This document shows positions 40,774 through 49,929 of a DNA stretch of 64,000 bases, one piece after another. Origin of the DNA: Bradyrhizobium frederickii (GTDB lineage: Bacteria > Pseudomonadota > Alphaproteobacteria > Rhizobiales > Xanthobacteraceae); assembly GCF_004570865.1 (NCBI RefSeq), contig NZ_SPQS01000017.1, positions 1-64,000 of the forward strand, in the 5' to 3' direction. Positions within the stretch are counted from its first letter, which is position 1, and every line of letters starts with the position of its first letter. The position numbers and the translations under genes are program-made. The notes below the pieces were generated by a model. That model did not search any database. It had not been told where the DNA came from and saw only the letters and a program-made list of their open reading frames with translations.

Positions 40774-41505
40774 TCAATGCGACAGGATCTTCGACAAGAA
40801 CTTCTGCGCGCGGTCGCTGCGGGGCTTGCCGAAGAAATCTTCCTTCGCCGCGTCCTCAACGATCTCGCCGCGGTCCATGAAGATCACGCGATTGGCCACC
40901 TTGCGGGCAAAGCCCATCTCGTGGGTGACGACCATCATGGTCATGCCCTCATGAGCGAGGTCCACCATGACGTCGAGCACCTCGCTGACCATTTCCGGGT
41001 CGAGCGCCGAGGTCGGCTCGTCGAACAGCATGACGATCGGATCCATCGCGAGCGCGCGCGCAATGGCGACACGCTGCTGCTGGCCGCCGGACAGGTTGGC
41101 GGGAAACTTTTGCGCCTGTTCCTTGAGGCCGACGCGCTCCAGCAGCTGCATGCCTTTCGCCATCGCCTTGTCGCGCGACCGGTTCAGCACCTTCTCCTGC
41201 GCGAGACAGAGATTGTCGATGATCTTCAGGTGCGGAAACAACTCGAAGTGCTGGAACACCATGCCGACGCGCGAGCGCAGTTTCGGCAGGTTGGTCTTGG
41301 GATCGTTGACCTTGGTGCCGTCGACGCTGATGTCGCCGCTCTGGAACGGCTCCAGCGCATTGACGCATTTGATCAGCGTCGACTTGCCCGAGCCCGAGGG
41401 GCCGCAGACCACCACGACCTCGCCCTTGGTGACGCTGGTCGTGCAATCGGTCAGCACCTGGAAGCTCGGCGTATACCATTTGTTGACATGACTGATTTCG
41501 ATCAT
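40774..41505 (-). CDS. gltL: Glutamate/aspartate ABC transporter ATP-binding protein
   Basis: This 243-residue polar amino-acid ABC ATPase is of the GltL/GlnQ type. Walker A is GPSGSGKST (residues 35-43), the Q-loop is VFQHFELFPH, the signature LSGGQQQRVAIARALA and Walker B IVMLFDEPTSALDP, with the H-loop VVTHEMGFAR. All catalytic residues are intact. It lies 12 bases after gltK and is the last of the contiguous gltI-J-K-L operon, energising uptake through GltJK. Confidence 0.95.
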   Translation of the reverse strand: MIEISHVNKWYTPSFQVLTDCTTSVTKGEVVVVCGPSGSGKSTLIKCVNALEPFQSGDISVDGTKVNDPKTNLPKLRSRVGMVFQHFELFPHLKIIDNLCLAQEKVLNRSRDKAMAKGMQLLERVGLKEQAQKFPANLSGGQQQRVAIARALAMDPIVMLFDEPTSALDPEMVSEVLDVMVDLAHEGMTMMVVTHEMGFARKVANRVIFMDRGEIVEDAAKEDFFGKPRSDRAQKFLSKILSH

Positions 41506-41517
41506 GAGCTTCTGGCC

Positions 41518-42210
41518 CTAGCGAACGATGGCGATGCGCGCCTGGAGCCGGCGGACGGCGTAGGACGCGATACAGGAAATGGTGAAGTAGACGACCGCCG
41601 CGAACAGGTACATTTCGACGAGGCGCCCGTCGCGCTGCGCCACCTTGCTCGCGGCTCCGAGGAAATCCGTGATCGAAAGGACGTAGACCAGCGAAGTGTC
41701 CTGGAACAGAACGATGGTCTGCGTGATCAGAACCGGCAGCATGTTGCGGAAGGCCTGCGGCAGCACGACGTAGCGCATGGTCTGGCCGTAGGTCAGCCCC
41801 AGCGCACTGGCGGCGGCAGGCTGGCCGCGCGAGATCGACTGGATGCCGGCGCGCATGATCTCGGAGAAATACGCCGCTTCGAACATGATGAAGGTGATGA
41901 GCGAGGACGCGAAGGCGCCAACGCTGATCGGGCGCGAAGCACCGGTCACCCACTGCCCGATATAGGGCACCAGGAAGTAGAACCAGAAGATGACCAGAAC
42001 CAGCGGCAGCGAGCGCATGAAGTCGACATAGACCCCGGCGATCCGGCCAAGGATCTTGAAGCCGGAGAGCCGCATCAGGGCGAGTGCCGTGCCGAACACG
42101 AGACCACCGAGCGCTGCAAGGCCCGTCAGCGTCAGCGTGAAGGTCATGCCCTCGAAGAACAGATAGGGCAGCGCGCGGCGGATGACGTCGAAATCGAGAT
42201 TGCCGAACAT
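41518..42210 (-). CDS. gltK: Glutamate/aspartate ABC transporter permease
   Basis: This 230-residue inner-membrane permease of the His/Glu/Gln family has four to five membrane segments. The EAA loop is SALGLTYGQTMRYVVLPQAF, which contacts the ATPase. The segment VYVDFMRSLPLVLVIFWFYF is typical. It pairs with GltJ, whose gene lies 2 bases upstream. The start is well set by alignment with the family N terminus. Confidence 0.93.
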   Translation of the reverse strand: MFGNLDFDVIRRALPYLFFEGMTFTLTLTGLAALGGLVFGTALALMRLSGFKILGRIAGVYVDFMRSLPLVLVIFWFYFLVPYIGQWVTGASRPISVGAFASSLITFIMFEAAYFSEIMRAGIQSISRGQPAAASALGLTYGQTMRYVVLPQAFRNMLPVLITQTIVLFQDTSLVYVLSITDFLGAASKVAQRDGRLVEMYLFAAVVYFTISCIASYAVRRLQARIAIVR

Positions 42211-42212
42211 CG

Positions 42213-42944
42213 CTATTTCCCCGTGATGTAGCCGGGGATCGCGACCCAGCGCTCGAGGAAGCGCATCGCGGTCACGACAACGGCGTTGACGAGGAGATAA
42301 AGGATGGTCGCAGCGGTGAAGGCCTCGAACACCTGGAACGAGAATTCCTGCATCGAGCGCGCCTGTCCGGTCAGCTCGAGCAGGCCGATGGTGATCGCGA
42401 CCGCCGTGTTCTTGATGGTGTTGAGGAACTCAGAGGTCAGCGGCGGCAGGATGATGCGGAACGCCATCGGCAGCAGCACGTAGCGATAGCCCTGCGCGGT
42501 GGTCAGGCCCAGCGCCGTTGCGGCCATCTTCTGCCCGCGCGGCAGTGAGCCGATGCCGGCCTGCAGTTGCACGGCAACGCGCGCCGACATGAAGAAACCG
42601 ACGCCGATCGCCGCGGTCCAGAACGGCGCGTTGGGCAGCTGCTTCAGCCAGGTGCCGGCGCCTTTCGGCAGCAGTTCCGGCAGCACGAAGTACCACAGGA
42701 AGAGCTGCACGAGCAGCGGCATGTTGCGGAAGAATTCGACATAGGCAAAGCCGAACCAGTTCGCCCCCTTCGACGGCAGCGTGCGCATCACGCCGACGAG
42801 CGAGCCGGTGATCAGCGCGATGACCCAGGCCAGCGCCGCGGTCTTGAGGGTCAGCACCAGGCCCGACAAGAGCATGTCGAGATAGGTGCCGGTCCCCATC
42901 GGGTTCGGCTGGAAAAAGATTCCCCAGTTCCAGTTGTAGTTCAC
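42213..42944 (-). CDS. gltJ: Glutamate/aspartate ABC transporter permease
   Basis: This 243-residue permease has the characteristic start MNYNWNWGIFFQPNPMG, like E. coli GltJ, and the EAA loop ATALGLTTAQGYRYVLLPMA. It also has FAYVEFFRNMPLLVQLFLWY and TSEFLNTIKNTAVAITIG. It forms the channel with GltK. The gap from gltI holds a hairpin, so the permeases are likely made at lower level than the binding protein. Confidence 0.94.
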   Translation of the reverse strand: MNYNWNWGIFFQPNPMGTGTYLDMLLSGLVLTLKTAALAWVIALITGSLVGVMRTLPSKGANWFGFAYVEFFRNMPLLVQLFLWYFVLPELLPKGAGTWLKQLPNAPFWTAAIGVGFFMSARVAVQLQAGIGSLPRGQKMAATALGLTTAQGYRYVLLPMAFRIILPPLTSEFLNTIKNTAVAITIGLLELTGQARSMQEFSFQVFEAFTAATILYLLVNAVVVTAMRFLERWVAIPGYITGK

Positions 42945-42992
42945 GTGTCCCCCGCGCGAACGCGCCAGCTATGGATGTCCCGGCGCCTATGC

Positions 42993-43029
42993 AAATGTCC
43001 GGCCACCCCAGTGTCAAGAGTGGCCGGAC
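42993..43029 (-). terminator. Hairpin between gltI and gltJ
   Basis: ATGTCCGGCCA and TGGCCGGACAT form a perfect 11-base stem with a 15-base loop, 30 bases after the gltI stop and 49 bases before gltJ. No T-run follows, so it is likely a partial terminator or mRNA-stabilising stem that favours the binding-protein message. Confidence 0.6.
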
Positions 43030-43059
43030 ATGATCCCGATCGAAAGATCGAGGTTTTGC

Positions 43060-43971
43060 TTACTTATAATCGTCCGGATTCGGCGAGTCCGTCGGCTTGG
43101 CGAACTCGTTCTTCAGCTCGGCCGAGATCGGCGTGTTGAGGTTCAGGCCCTTCGGCGGAATCTTCTGGGTGAACCACTTGTCGTAGATCTTCTGGGCTTC
43201 GCCCGAGGTATAGAGCGCGGCGGTTGCCGCATCGACCACCTTCTTGAAGGCGGGATCGTCCCTGCGCAGCATGATTCCGTAGGGCTCGGGCTTGGAGAAG
43301 GCATCCTTGGAGATCTCGTAGTCGCCCGGCGACTTCGAGCCGGCGACGAGGCTCGCGAGCAGGATGTCGTCCATGACGAAGGCGACCGCGCGGTCAGTCT
43401 CGACCATCAGGAAGGCCTCGGCGTGGTCCTTGGCGGGGATGATGTTGGCGCCGAGGCTCTTGGCGACATTGGCCTCGGTGAGCTGCTTGATGTTGGTGGT
43501 GCCGGCGGTCGAGACCACCGTCTTGCCCTTGAGATCGTCGATCGACTTCAGGCCGCTGGACTTCTTGAAGACGTAGCGGCTGGCGGTCAGGTAGTGGGTG
43601 TTGGTGAAGGCGACCTGCTTCTGGCGCTCGGCGTTGTTGGTGGTCGAGCCGCATTCCAGGTCGATGGTGCCGTTGGCCATCAGCGGGATACGGGTCGCCG
43701 AGGTCACCGGGTTGAGCTTGACCTCGAGCTTGTCGAGCTTGAGCTCCTTCTTCACGGCGTCGACGATCTTGTAGCAGATGTCCATCGCGAACCCGACGGG
43801 CTTCTGGTTGTCGTCGAGATAGGAGAACGGGATCGAGGAGTCGCGGAAGCCCAGCGTGATGGCGCCGGTGTCCTTGATGTTCTTCAGCGTGCCGGTCAGC
43901 TCCTGGGCCCCGGCCTGGCTGACGGCGAAGGTCGCGGCGAGTGCGAGCCCAATGCTACGGAAATGTTTCAC
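43060..43971 (-). CDS. gltI: Glutamate/aspartate ABC transporter substrate-binding protein
   Basis: This 303-residue periplasmic protein has a signal peptide (VKHFRSIGLALAATFAVSQ, cleavage near residue 22). Solute-binding family 3 motifs are GAITLGFRDSSIPFSYLDDN, GFAMDICYKIV and CGSTTNNAERQKQVAFTNT. The last of these is shared with GltI-type binding proteins for acidic amino acids. GTG at 43971 is chosen: AAGGGGAC precedes it with A-rich spacing and gives a clean signal peptide. The M20 peptidase gene lies upstream in the same direction (85-base gap). Confidence 0.94.
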   Translation of the reverse strand: MKHFRSIGLALAATFAVSQAGAQELTGTLKNIKDTGAITLGFRDSSIPFSYLDDNQKPVGFAMDICYKIVDAVKKELKLDKLEVKLNPVTSATRIPLMANGTIDLECGSTTNNAERQKQVAFTNTHYLTASRYVFKKSSGLKSIDDLKGKTVVSTAGTTNIKQLTEANVAKSLGANIIPAKDHAEAFLMVETDRAVAFVMDDILLASLVAGSKSPGDYEISKDAFSKPEPYGIMLRRDDPAFKKVVDAATAALYTSGEAQKIYDKWFTQKIPPKGLNLNTPISAELKNEFAKPTDSPNPDDYK

Positions 43972-44056
43972 TTTTTTGTCCCCTTTCAGGATGATGCGGC
44001 CGGATGCAAGCACAAATCGGCCCGGATTAGAATGTGACTTTTGGCTGGATCGAGGC

Positions 44057-45454
44057 TCAGGTTAACGGGCTTGTCAGCGGTGCTCGCAATTGGCCGAGAT
44101 CCCAGAACAGCCCGGCCATCACCGTCAAGGCCTCTTCGGTCAAAGGCAGCAGAATGTGCTCATTGGGCGCATGCTGGGAGCAGCCGGGATAGGAGTGCGG
44201 GACCCAGATCGTCGGCAGGCCGAGGATTTCGGAGAACACGTCATTGGGAAGCGAGCCGCCGAAATTCGGCAGCACGGCCGGCGCCTTGCCGGTGGTCTCC
44301 TGCACCGAATCCGCCGCCCATTTGATCCAGGGGCTGTCGAAGTCTGTGCGCGATGCAGCAAAACTCTGGGCCGCCCGCACCTCCACCATCGGAAAACCCC
44401 TTGCGACCAGATGCGCGCGGATGGCCTCGATCAGGCCCTCGATCTTCGTCCCGACCACGAAACGCAGTTGCAGCACGGCATTGGCATGGCCGGGAATGGC
44501 GTTGGCCGGCTTCTCGATATTGCCCGAGGACATCGCCAGCACTTCCAGCGTATTCCAGGCGTACAGCCGCTCGGCGGCCGAAAGACCCTCCTCGCCCCAG
44601 TTCTCGGCGAGCGCGGGCTCGTCCGCGCTCGGCACCACCTGCACATCGGCCAGATAAGAGCGGATCTGGTTACTGAGCCGCGGCGGCTTCAGGGCGTCGA
44701 GCTGGAGGCGACCGTGGCCGTCGACCAGCGTCGAGATCGCGTTGACCAGAATGGTCGCGGGATTGGCCAGCACACCGCCCCAATTGCCGGAATGGTGGCC
44801 GCCGTCGCGCAGGTTCACATCCAGATGAATGCGGACGCCGCCGCGGCAGCCGAGGAACAGGGTCGGACGGTCGGCGGACAGGCGCGGCCCGTCGGAGGCC
44901 ATGAACAGGTCCGCCTTGAGCGCGTCGCGATTGAGGTCGCAGACCTTGCCGAGGTCGGGCGAGCCGATCTCCTCGCCCATCTCCACGATGAACTTGGCGT
45001 TGAAGCCGAGCTTGCCGCCGCGGGCATCGCGCACCGCGCGCAGTGCCGCCATGTTGATGCTGTGCTGACCTTTGTTGTCGGCGGTGCCGCGGCCGTACAG
45101 CCGCGTGCCGGCAACCGTGGTGCGCCAGGGATCGCGCCCGTCGCGCCACTCGCCTTCCATGCCGTCGACGACGTCGCCATGGCCGTAGATCAGCACGGTC
45201 GGCGCGGAGGCACTCTCGAGATGCTCGGCGAGCAGGAACGGCGCCTTGCCGCTGGGGGACTCGACGATACGGCTGGTGAAATCCAGCGCGGCGAAGGCCG
45301 GCTGCATCTCCTGCTCCAGATAGGCGCGCAGCTCCGGGCCGCGCGACGGATTCTGGCTCTCGGTCTTGAAGGCGACGCGGCGGTCGAGCTCGGCGAGGAA
45401 TGCGCCGGATCGAAAATCCTCACGGGCGCGGGCGATGGCGTCGGCTCTGGTCAT
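44057..45454 (-). CDS. M20-family metallopeptidase
   Basis: This 465-residue dinuclear zinc peptidase/deacylase is of the M20 (CPG2/DapE-like) type. Metal ligands appear in IYGHGDVVD (first His/Asp), LYGRGTADNKGQ (bridging Asp), VEMGEEIGSPDL (catalytic Glu pair) and ASDGPRL. The long insertion between 200 and 330 is the dimerisation lid. A small-peptide or N-acyl amino-acid substrate fits its place upstream of the gltI-J-K-L operon. It is divergent from the flavin monooxygenase gene; the 277-base gap shows nothing clear. Confidence 0.9.
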   Translation of the reverse strand: MTRADAIARAREDFRSGAFLAELDRRVAFKTESQNPSRGPELRAYLEQEMQPAFAALDFTSRIVESPSGKAPFLLAEHLESASAPTVLIYGHGDVVDGMEGEWRDGRDPWRTTVAGTRLYGRGTADNKGQHSINMAALRAVRDARGGKLGFNAKFIVEMGEEIGSPDLGKVCDLNRDALKADLFMASDGPRLSADRPTLFLGCRGGVRIHLDVNLRDGGHHSGNWGGVLANPATILVNAISTLVDGHGRLQLDALKPPRLSNQIRSYLADVQVVPSADEPALAENWGEEGLSAAERLYAWNTLEVLAMSSGNIEKPANAIPGHANAVLQLRFVVGTKIEGLIEAIRAHLVARGFPMVEVRAAQSFAASRTDFDSPWIKWAADSVQETTGKAPAVLPNFGGSLPNDVFSEILGLPTIWVPHSYPGCSQHAPNEHILLPLTEEALTVMAGLFWDLGQLRAPLTSPLT

Positions 45455-45731
45455 GACTTGCTTTTCGGGACTTCAGGACGAAGGACTTTACCCGATACGG
45501 GTTGGCCTTCGAAAGTGGCAGGGGGTTGGTTAGTTCTTGTCGTTCGCTTGCACTTCTTCTTGGGATTTCGTCCTTGCTTCCTTGAGATTGGCTTGCCAGG
45601 CGCAGCAGCGCCGCTGATTTGGCCTTGCCAAGCGCAAGCGATATGCAAGAACTTCGCCAAGTTCGGGCGTCAAATTCGGGCGCACATCTATCATTCGAAG
45701 AGCGCTCAGTACAGAGCGCCGTGGAGCCAGC

Positions 45732-47114
45732 ATGGCCAAGCAGATCAGACTCAACGCATTTGCGATGAATTGTGTCGCGCATCAGTCACCCGGCCTGTGG
45801 ACCCATCCGCGCGACCGCACCGCCGACTACAACCGCCTGCCCTACTGGATCGATCTGGCCAGGACGCTGGAGCGCGGCCGTTTCGACGGACTGTTCCTGG
45901 CCGACGTGCTCGGGGTCTATGACGTCTATGGCAACAGTCCTGACGCGGCCTTGCGCAACGCGGCACAGACGCCGTCCAACGAGCCGCTGCTGCTGCTCTC
46001 GGCCATGGCCGCGGTGACGCAAAATCTCGGCTTCGGCGTCACCAGCAATTTGTTGTTCGAGCCGCCCTATCCGTTCGCGCGGCGGATGTCGACGCTCGAT
46101 CACCTCACCGAAGGGCGGATCGGCTGGAACGTCGTCACCGGCTATCTCGACAGCGCCGCGCGTGGCGCCGGCAAGGACAAGCAGACCGGGCACGACGACC
46201 GCTACGACATCGCCGACGAATATATGGAGGTCGTCTACAAGCTCTGGGAAGGCAGCTGGGAGGACGACGCCGTGCTGCGCGACCGCAAGCGCGGCATCTT
46301 CACCGATCCCAGCAAGGTCCATCGCGTCAATCATGAGGGTACGAACTACCGCATCAACAACACCATCCATCTCAGCGAGCCCTCGCCGCAGCGCACGCCC
46401 GTGCTTTACCAGGCCGGCACCTCGCCGCGCGGCCGGCAGTTCGCGGCCAAGCATGCCGAATGCGTGTTCATGTCGGGACCGTCGGCCAAGATCATTGCGC
46501 CGCGCGTGTCGGCGATCCGCCAGGAGGCCGCCGCACTCGGCCGCAACCCGGCGGAGATCCTGATGTTCAGCATGATGACGATCATCCTCGGCAACAGCGA
46601 GGCCGAAGCGGCGGCGAAATATTCCGACTACCGCTCGCACATCAATCCGGAAGGCGCGCTGGCGCTGATGTCGGGATGGACCGGCATCGATTTCTCCGGC
46701 TACGAGCTCGACCAGCAAGTGCGTCACGTCCAGAACGATGCCGGCCGCAGCGCGCTCGACAATGTCACCCGGGGCGATCCGGACCGCGTCTGGACCGTGC
46801 GCGACGTCATCGAGCATGTCGGCATCGGCGGCGCCGGCCCGGTCGTGGTCGGCACGCCCGAAACCGTCGCTGACAAGATCGAGGACTGGTTCGAGAAGAC
46901 CGACGTCGACGGCCTCAACGTGGCCTTCGCGATCTCGCCCGGCGATTTCGAGGATATTTCCGACATGCTGGTGCCGGAGCTGACGCGGCGCGGGAGGTAT
47001 AAGTCGGAATATGCGAAGGGCACGCTGCGGGAAAAGCTGTTCGGTGCCGGCCGGGCGAGGCTCGATGCGAAGCATCCGGCGGCGGGGTATCGGGTGGGGA
47101 AGACGGGTGGCTAA
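45732..47114 (+). CDS. FMN-dependent LLM-class monooxygenase (NtaA/SnaA/DszA type)
   Basis: This 460-residue bacterial-luciferase-like enzyme uses FMNH2 from a partner reductase to oxygenate its substrate. The family layout is clear: N-terminal FDGLFLADVLGVYDVYGNSP, FGVTSNLLFEPPYPFARRMS, LTEGRIGWNVVTGYLDSAAR and the C-terminal GTPETVADKIEDWF. The NtaA/DszA group acts on chelators, sulfur heterocycles or dimethyl sulfide-like compounds; specificity is not readable. No flavin reductase gene is adjacent, so it likely depends on one elsewhere. Confidence 0.92.
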   Translation: MAKQIRLNAFAMNCVAHQSPGLWTHPRDRTADYNRLPYWIDLARTLERGRFDGLFLADVLGVYDVYGNSPDAALRNAAQTPSNEPLLLLSAMAAVTQNLGFGVTSNLLFEPPYPFARRMSTLDHLTEGRIGWNVVTGYLDSAARGAGKDKQTGHDDRYDIADEYMEVVYKLWEGSWEDDAVLRDRKRGIFTDPSKVHRVNHEGTNYRINNTIHLSEPSPQRTPVLYQAGTSPRGRQFAAKHAECVFMSGPSAKIIAPRVSAIRQEAAALGRNPAEILMFSMMTIILGNSEAEAAAKYSDYRSHINPEGALALMSGWTGIDFSGYELDQQVRHVQNDAGRSALDNVTRGDPDRVWTVRDVIEHVGIGGAGPVVVGTPETVADKIEDWFEKTDVDGLNVAFAISPGDFEDISDMLVPELTRRGRYKSEYAKGTLREKLFGAGRARLDAKHPAAGYRVGKTGG

Positions 47115-47134
47115 CGCCCCCACGCCATAAGTCC

Positions 47135-47270
47135 CGTCATCCTGAGGCGCGAGACCGGCGGTGCATGCCCCGCCGGGCGAGCCTCGAAGGATGAACGGCC
47201 GAGCTGGCAGCAACAGCGGGGCCGTCGCCCTTCGAGGGCCGCTGAAGAAGCGGCCACCTCAGGGTGACGG
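47135..47270. repeat. Intergenic palindrome (CCGTCATCCTGAGG family)
   Basis: Ends CCGTCATCCTGAGG and CCTCAGGGTGACGG are inverted repeats with one mismatch. Inside are CCTTCGAGG-type and GGCGGTGC..GCCCCGCC complementary tracts. It lies between two convergent genes and shares the TCCTGAGG/CCTCAGG core with the element at 53718-53834. Confidence 0.75.
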
Positions 47271-47338
47271 TGAGAATTTTGAGCGCGGTGCAGCCACGCC
47301 GTCATGGCGCGCAATATGGCGGAGTGCGCCGCAGCGTC

Positions 47339-49000
47339 CTACAGCTTCCCATCCACCATCACCTCGATCAGCTTCGTCCCCGGCCGATTGAACGCCGAGG
47401 CCAGCGTCGCCTTCAGCTCGCTGGGATCGCTGAGCTTGATCGCCTCGCAGCCCAGCGCTCTCGCGAGGCCGGCGAAATCCACAGGCGGATCGACGAAATC
47501 CATGCCGACGTAATTGTCGTCGCCGTGGAAGGCGAGCAGGCGCTGCTTGATGATGCGGTAGCCGCCATTGTTGGCGATGACGACGTTGAGCGGCAGCTTG
47601 TGGTGCGCCGCCGTCCACAGCGACTGGATCGAATACATCGCGCTGCCATCGCCCGAGAAGCAGACGACGGGACGATCCGGATTGGCGATGCTGGCGCCGA
47701 CGGAGGCCGGCAGGCCCCAGCCGATGCCGCCGGAGGCAAGGCCGTGATAGCCATAGCGGTCGCGATGCGGGCGCAGCGCCGTGATCTGGCGGCTGGAGGT
47801 GAGGCCTTCGTCGACCAGGATCGCATGGTCCGGCATGGCCTCGACCATCTGCAGCACCAAAAAGTCCGGATCGATCGGCGTGCGGCTGGCGCTCTTGCCG
47901 ATCTGCTCGACCAGCGCCGCGCGGCGTGCGGTCCAGTTGTTCGGCGCGAGCTCGGCAAGGCGCTGCTTGGCGCGGTTTGCAAGTGTTGCACCGCCCATCT
48001 CCTTCAGCACCGGGATCAGCGCGCGCAGGGTTTCCTTCAGATCCGCCTTCAGCGCGATCTCGGCGCCGTAATTCTTGGCGATCTCCCAATCGACGAGGCC
48101 GACCTGCACCATGCCGAGCCCGTCCGGCAGCGCATCGACCTCGCTATAGACCGACATCCGCAAGGGATCGCCGCCGAGCGCAATCAGGAGGTCGTACGGC
48201 GCAAGCGTATCGCGCGCCACCTTCTGCACGCGCGCGAGCGTGCCGACGAAGCTCGGGCTCTCCGACAGGAAGTGCGATCCATACGGCGTCGAAGACTGGT
48301 AAGCGGCGGCGCCGAGCAATTCGGCCAGCTCGACGGCCTCCTTCAGGGCATCGCTCTTGACCACCTCGTCCATGGTGACGATGACGGGGCGCTCGGCCTT
48401 GAGCAGCCGCGCAGCAAACGCCTTCAGCGCTTCGTCCGACGGCTTCACGCGGGCGTCGATGCGGGTGGAGCGGCCGAGCTCGATACCCGCCTCGCTGTTC
48501 AGGATGTCGCCGGGGAGCGAAATGAACACCGGCCCGGTCGGCGGTGTGGTCGCGATCTTGGCCGCGCGGCGGACGATGCGCGGCAGATCCTCCAGCCGCG
48601 TCACCTCCACCGCCCATTTCACCAGCGGCTCGGCCATGCGGACCAGCGGGCCGTACAATACTGGCTCCATCAGGCCATGGCCCTGCTCCTGCTGGCCGGC
48701 GGTCAGGATCATCGGCGTGCCCGTGAACTGGGCGTTGTAGAGCGAGCCCATGGCGTTGCCGAGGCCGGGCGCGACGTGAACGTTGCAGGCGACGAGCTTG
48801 CCGGAGGCGCGGCTGTAACCGTCCGCGATCGCGACCACCAGGCTCTCCTGCATCGCCATCACGTAAGTGAGATCGGGATGGTCCTTCAGCGCATGCATGA
48901 TCGGCAATTCGGTAGTGCCGGGATTGCCGAACAGATGCGTGATGCCCTCGTCCTTGAGCAGCGCAAGAAAGGCGGAGCGGCCGGTGATCTTGTTCTTCAT
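47339..49000 (-). CDS. Thiamine diphosphate-dependent enzyme, benzoylformate decarboxylase/ALS-like
   Basis: This 553-residue ThDP enzyme has the N-terminal pyrimidine-binding domain with HLFGNPGTTELPIMHAL and the catalytic Glu in MAMQESLVVAIADGYSRASG, a central DHS-like domain (about 190-325), and the C-terminal ThDP/Mg site from FSGDGSAMYSIQSL to VVIANNGG (GDG..NN). It lacks the large-subunit features that would mark true acetolactate synthase, so an aromatic 2-oxo-acid decarboxylase role is likely. The start at 49000 is set by GGAGGAAAC; upstream frame to 49282 is REP-like palindrome. Confidence 0.88.
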   Translation of the reverse strand: MKNKITGRSAFLALLKDEGITHLFGNPGTTELPIMHALKDHPDLTYVMAMQESLVVAIADGYSRASGKLVACNVHVAPGLGNAMGSLYNAQFTGTPMILTAGQQEQGHGLMEPVLYGPLVRMAEPLVKWAVEVTRLEDLPRIVRRAAKIATTPPTGPVFISLPGDILNSEAGIELGRSTRIDARVKPSDEALKAFAARLLKAERPVIVTMDEVVKSDALKEAVELAELLGAAAYQSSTPYGSHFLSESPSFVGTLARVQKVARDTLAPYDLLIALGGDPLRMSVYSEVDALPDGLGMVQVGLVDWEIAKNYGAEIALKADLKETLRALIPVLKEMGGATLANRAKQRLAELAPNNWTARRAALVEQIGKSASRTPIDPDFLVLQMVEAMPDHAILVDEGLTSSRQITALRPHRDRYGYHGLASGGIGWGLPASVGASIANPDRPVVCFSGDGSAMYSIQSLWTAAHHKLPLNVVIANNGGYRIIKQRLLAFHGDDNYVGMDFVDPPVDFAGLARALGCEAIKLSDPSELKATLASAFNRPGTKLIEVMVDGKL

Positions 49001-49107
49001 GTTTCCTCCAGGAGCGAGCGTTGCCGCAAGGCCTGAAGGCATGATGGCCGAAATCGAAGGAGGCGCGCAAGGAAGCACGGTCATGGCAGCGTTGCGCGCG
49101 GGCGCTC

Positions 49108-49242
49108 CTCGTGTCCCGGACGCGTCGCAGCGCGCAACGGTGCGACGCAGAGCCGGGACCCAGACTCGCTCCGAGTTCGCTGATGCATGGGCCCCGGCTC
49201 TGCGGTGCGTCACTTCGTGCCGCACCGCGTCCGGGGCACGAG
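49108..49242. repeat. Intergenic palindrome (CTCGTGTCCCGGACGCG family)
   Basis: Ends CTCGTGTCCCGGACGCG and CGCGTCCGGGGCACGAG pair with one mismatch. Inside are GTGCGACGCAGAGCCGGG and complementary CCCGGCTCTGCGGTGCGTCAC segments with one internal insertion. It lies in the gap between the ThDP enzyme and GFA genes. Confidence 0.75.
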
Positions 49243-49262
49243 AGTTGTGCGCCCAGCCCGCG

Positions 49263-49766
49263 CTACATCTCCTCGCGTCCAAGCTCGAACGGGTCCTCGC
49301 CGCCCGCGCGCTTCTTCTTTTTCGAGCGCTGCCAGACCACGCCGGGAAAACCCTTCAGCGGCACCAGCGGCTCGCCGGTATAGGCCCATTCCTGCAGCTC
49401 CTCGATCGCGATGTGATAGAGCGGCTGGCGGCCGGTGCGCTCTCTAAACAGCGCACGGGGGATGTTGACCATGTGCGGCCCGCGCGGCCGCTCATAGGCG
49501 ATCGGCGTGCCGCAATGCGAGCAGAAGCTGCGGGTGGTCTTGGTGGCCTTGTCCTCGTAACGCGTGAGCGCGGTCTTGCCGGATGTGATGCGAAAGCGCT
49601 TCTTCCAGCTTCCGACATAGGTCGCATAGGCCGCACCATGGGCGCGGCGACTGGCGGTGGAGTGATCATGCCAGGCCCAGCGTGCTGGGACGTCGATCTC
49701 GAAGCTGACCTTGCCGCAGAGGCATTGGCCGGTGGCGATACCTGCGGCGGCTGCGGCTTTGGCCAT
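49263..49766 (-). CDS. GFA-family protein (Mss4-like zinc fold)
   Basis: This 167-residue protein of the glutathione-dependent formaldehyde-activating-like fold has first ligands in GQCLCGKVSFEI (C15, C17) and a structural zinc knuckle SFCSHCGTPIAYERP near residue 83. The middle segment, usually CHCxxCRR(A/S)HG, reads WHDHSTASRRAHG, so the second-site cysteines are replaced. It may bind only one zinc and need not activate formaldehyde. The C terminus has a KKKK stretch. It stands alone between two repeats. Confidence 0.88.
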   Translation of the reverse strand: MAKAAAAAGIATGQCLCGKVSFEIDVPARWAWHDHSTASRRAHGAAYATYVGSWKKRFRITSGKTALTRYEDKATKTTRSFCSHCGTPIAYERPRGPHMVNIPRALFRERTGRQPLYHIAIEELQEWAYTGEPLVPLKGFPGVVWQRSKKKKRAGGEDPFELGREEM

Positions 49767-49815
49767 TGTGTTTCCCCGTCGTCATTGCGGCTGACGGTGG
49801 CGCGACACTCTTACT

Positions 49816-49922
49816 CGTCATTCCGGGGCGATGCGAAGCATCGAGCCCGGAATCCATCTCACCTCCGGATATGCGGGCGGATGGATTCCGGGCTCGCGAC
49901 TTCGTCGCGCCCCGGAATGACG
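49816..49922. repeat. Intergenic palindrome (CGTCATTCCGGGGC family)
   Basis: Ends CGTCATTCCGGGGC and GCCCCGGAATGACG are exact; inside are GATGC..GCATC and GGAATCCAT..ATGGATTCC pairs. It is the second copy of the 40661-40769 element and lies between the convergent-direction GFA and old yellow enzyme genes on the minus strand. Confidence 0.85.
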
Positions 49923-49929
49923 GAGCAAG

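Noticed and set aside
45451..45660. 69-residue minus-strand frame before the M20 gene
   Set aside because: Begins with TTG without a ribosome site, has a random Lys/Pro-rich composition and lies in the promoter gap.
44090..45922. 610-residue plus-strand frame
   Set aside because: Antisense to the M20 peptidase gene and running into the monooxygenase gene in the wrong frame.
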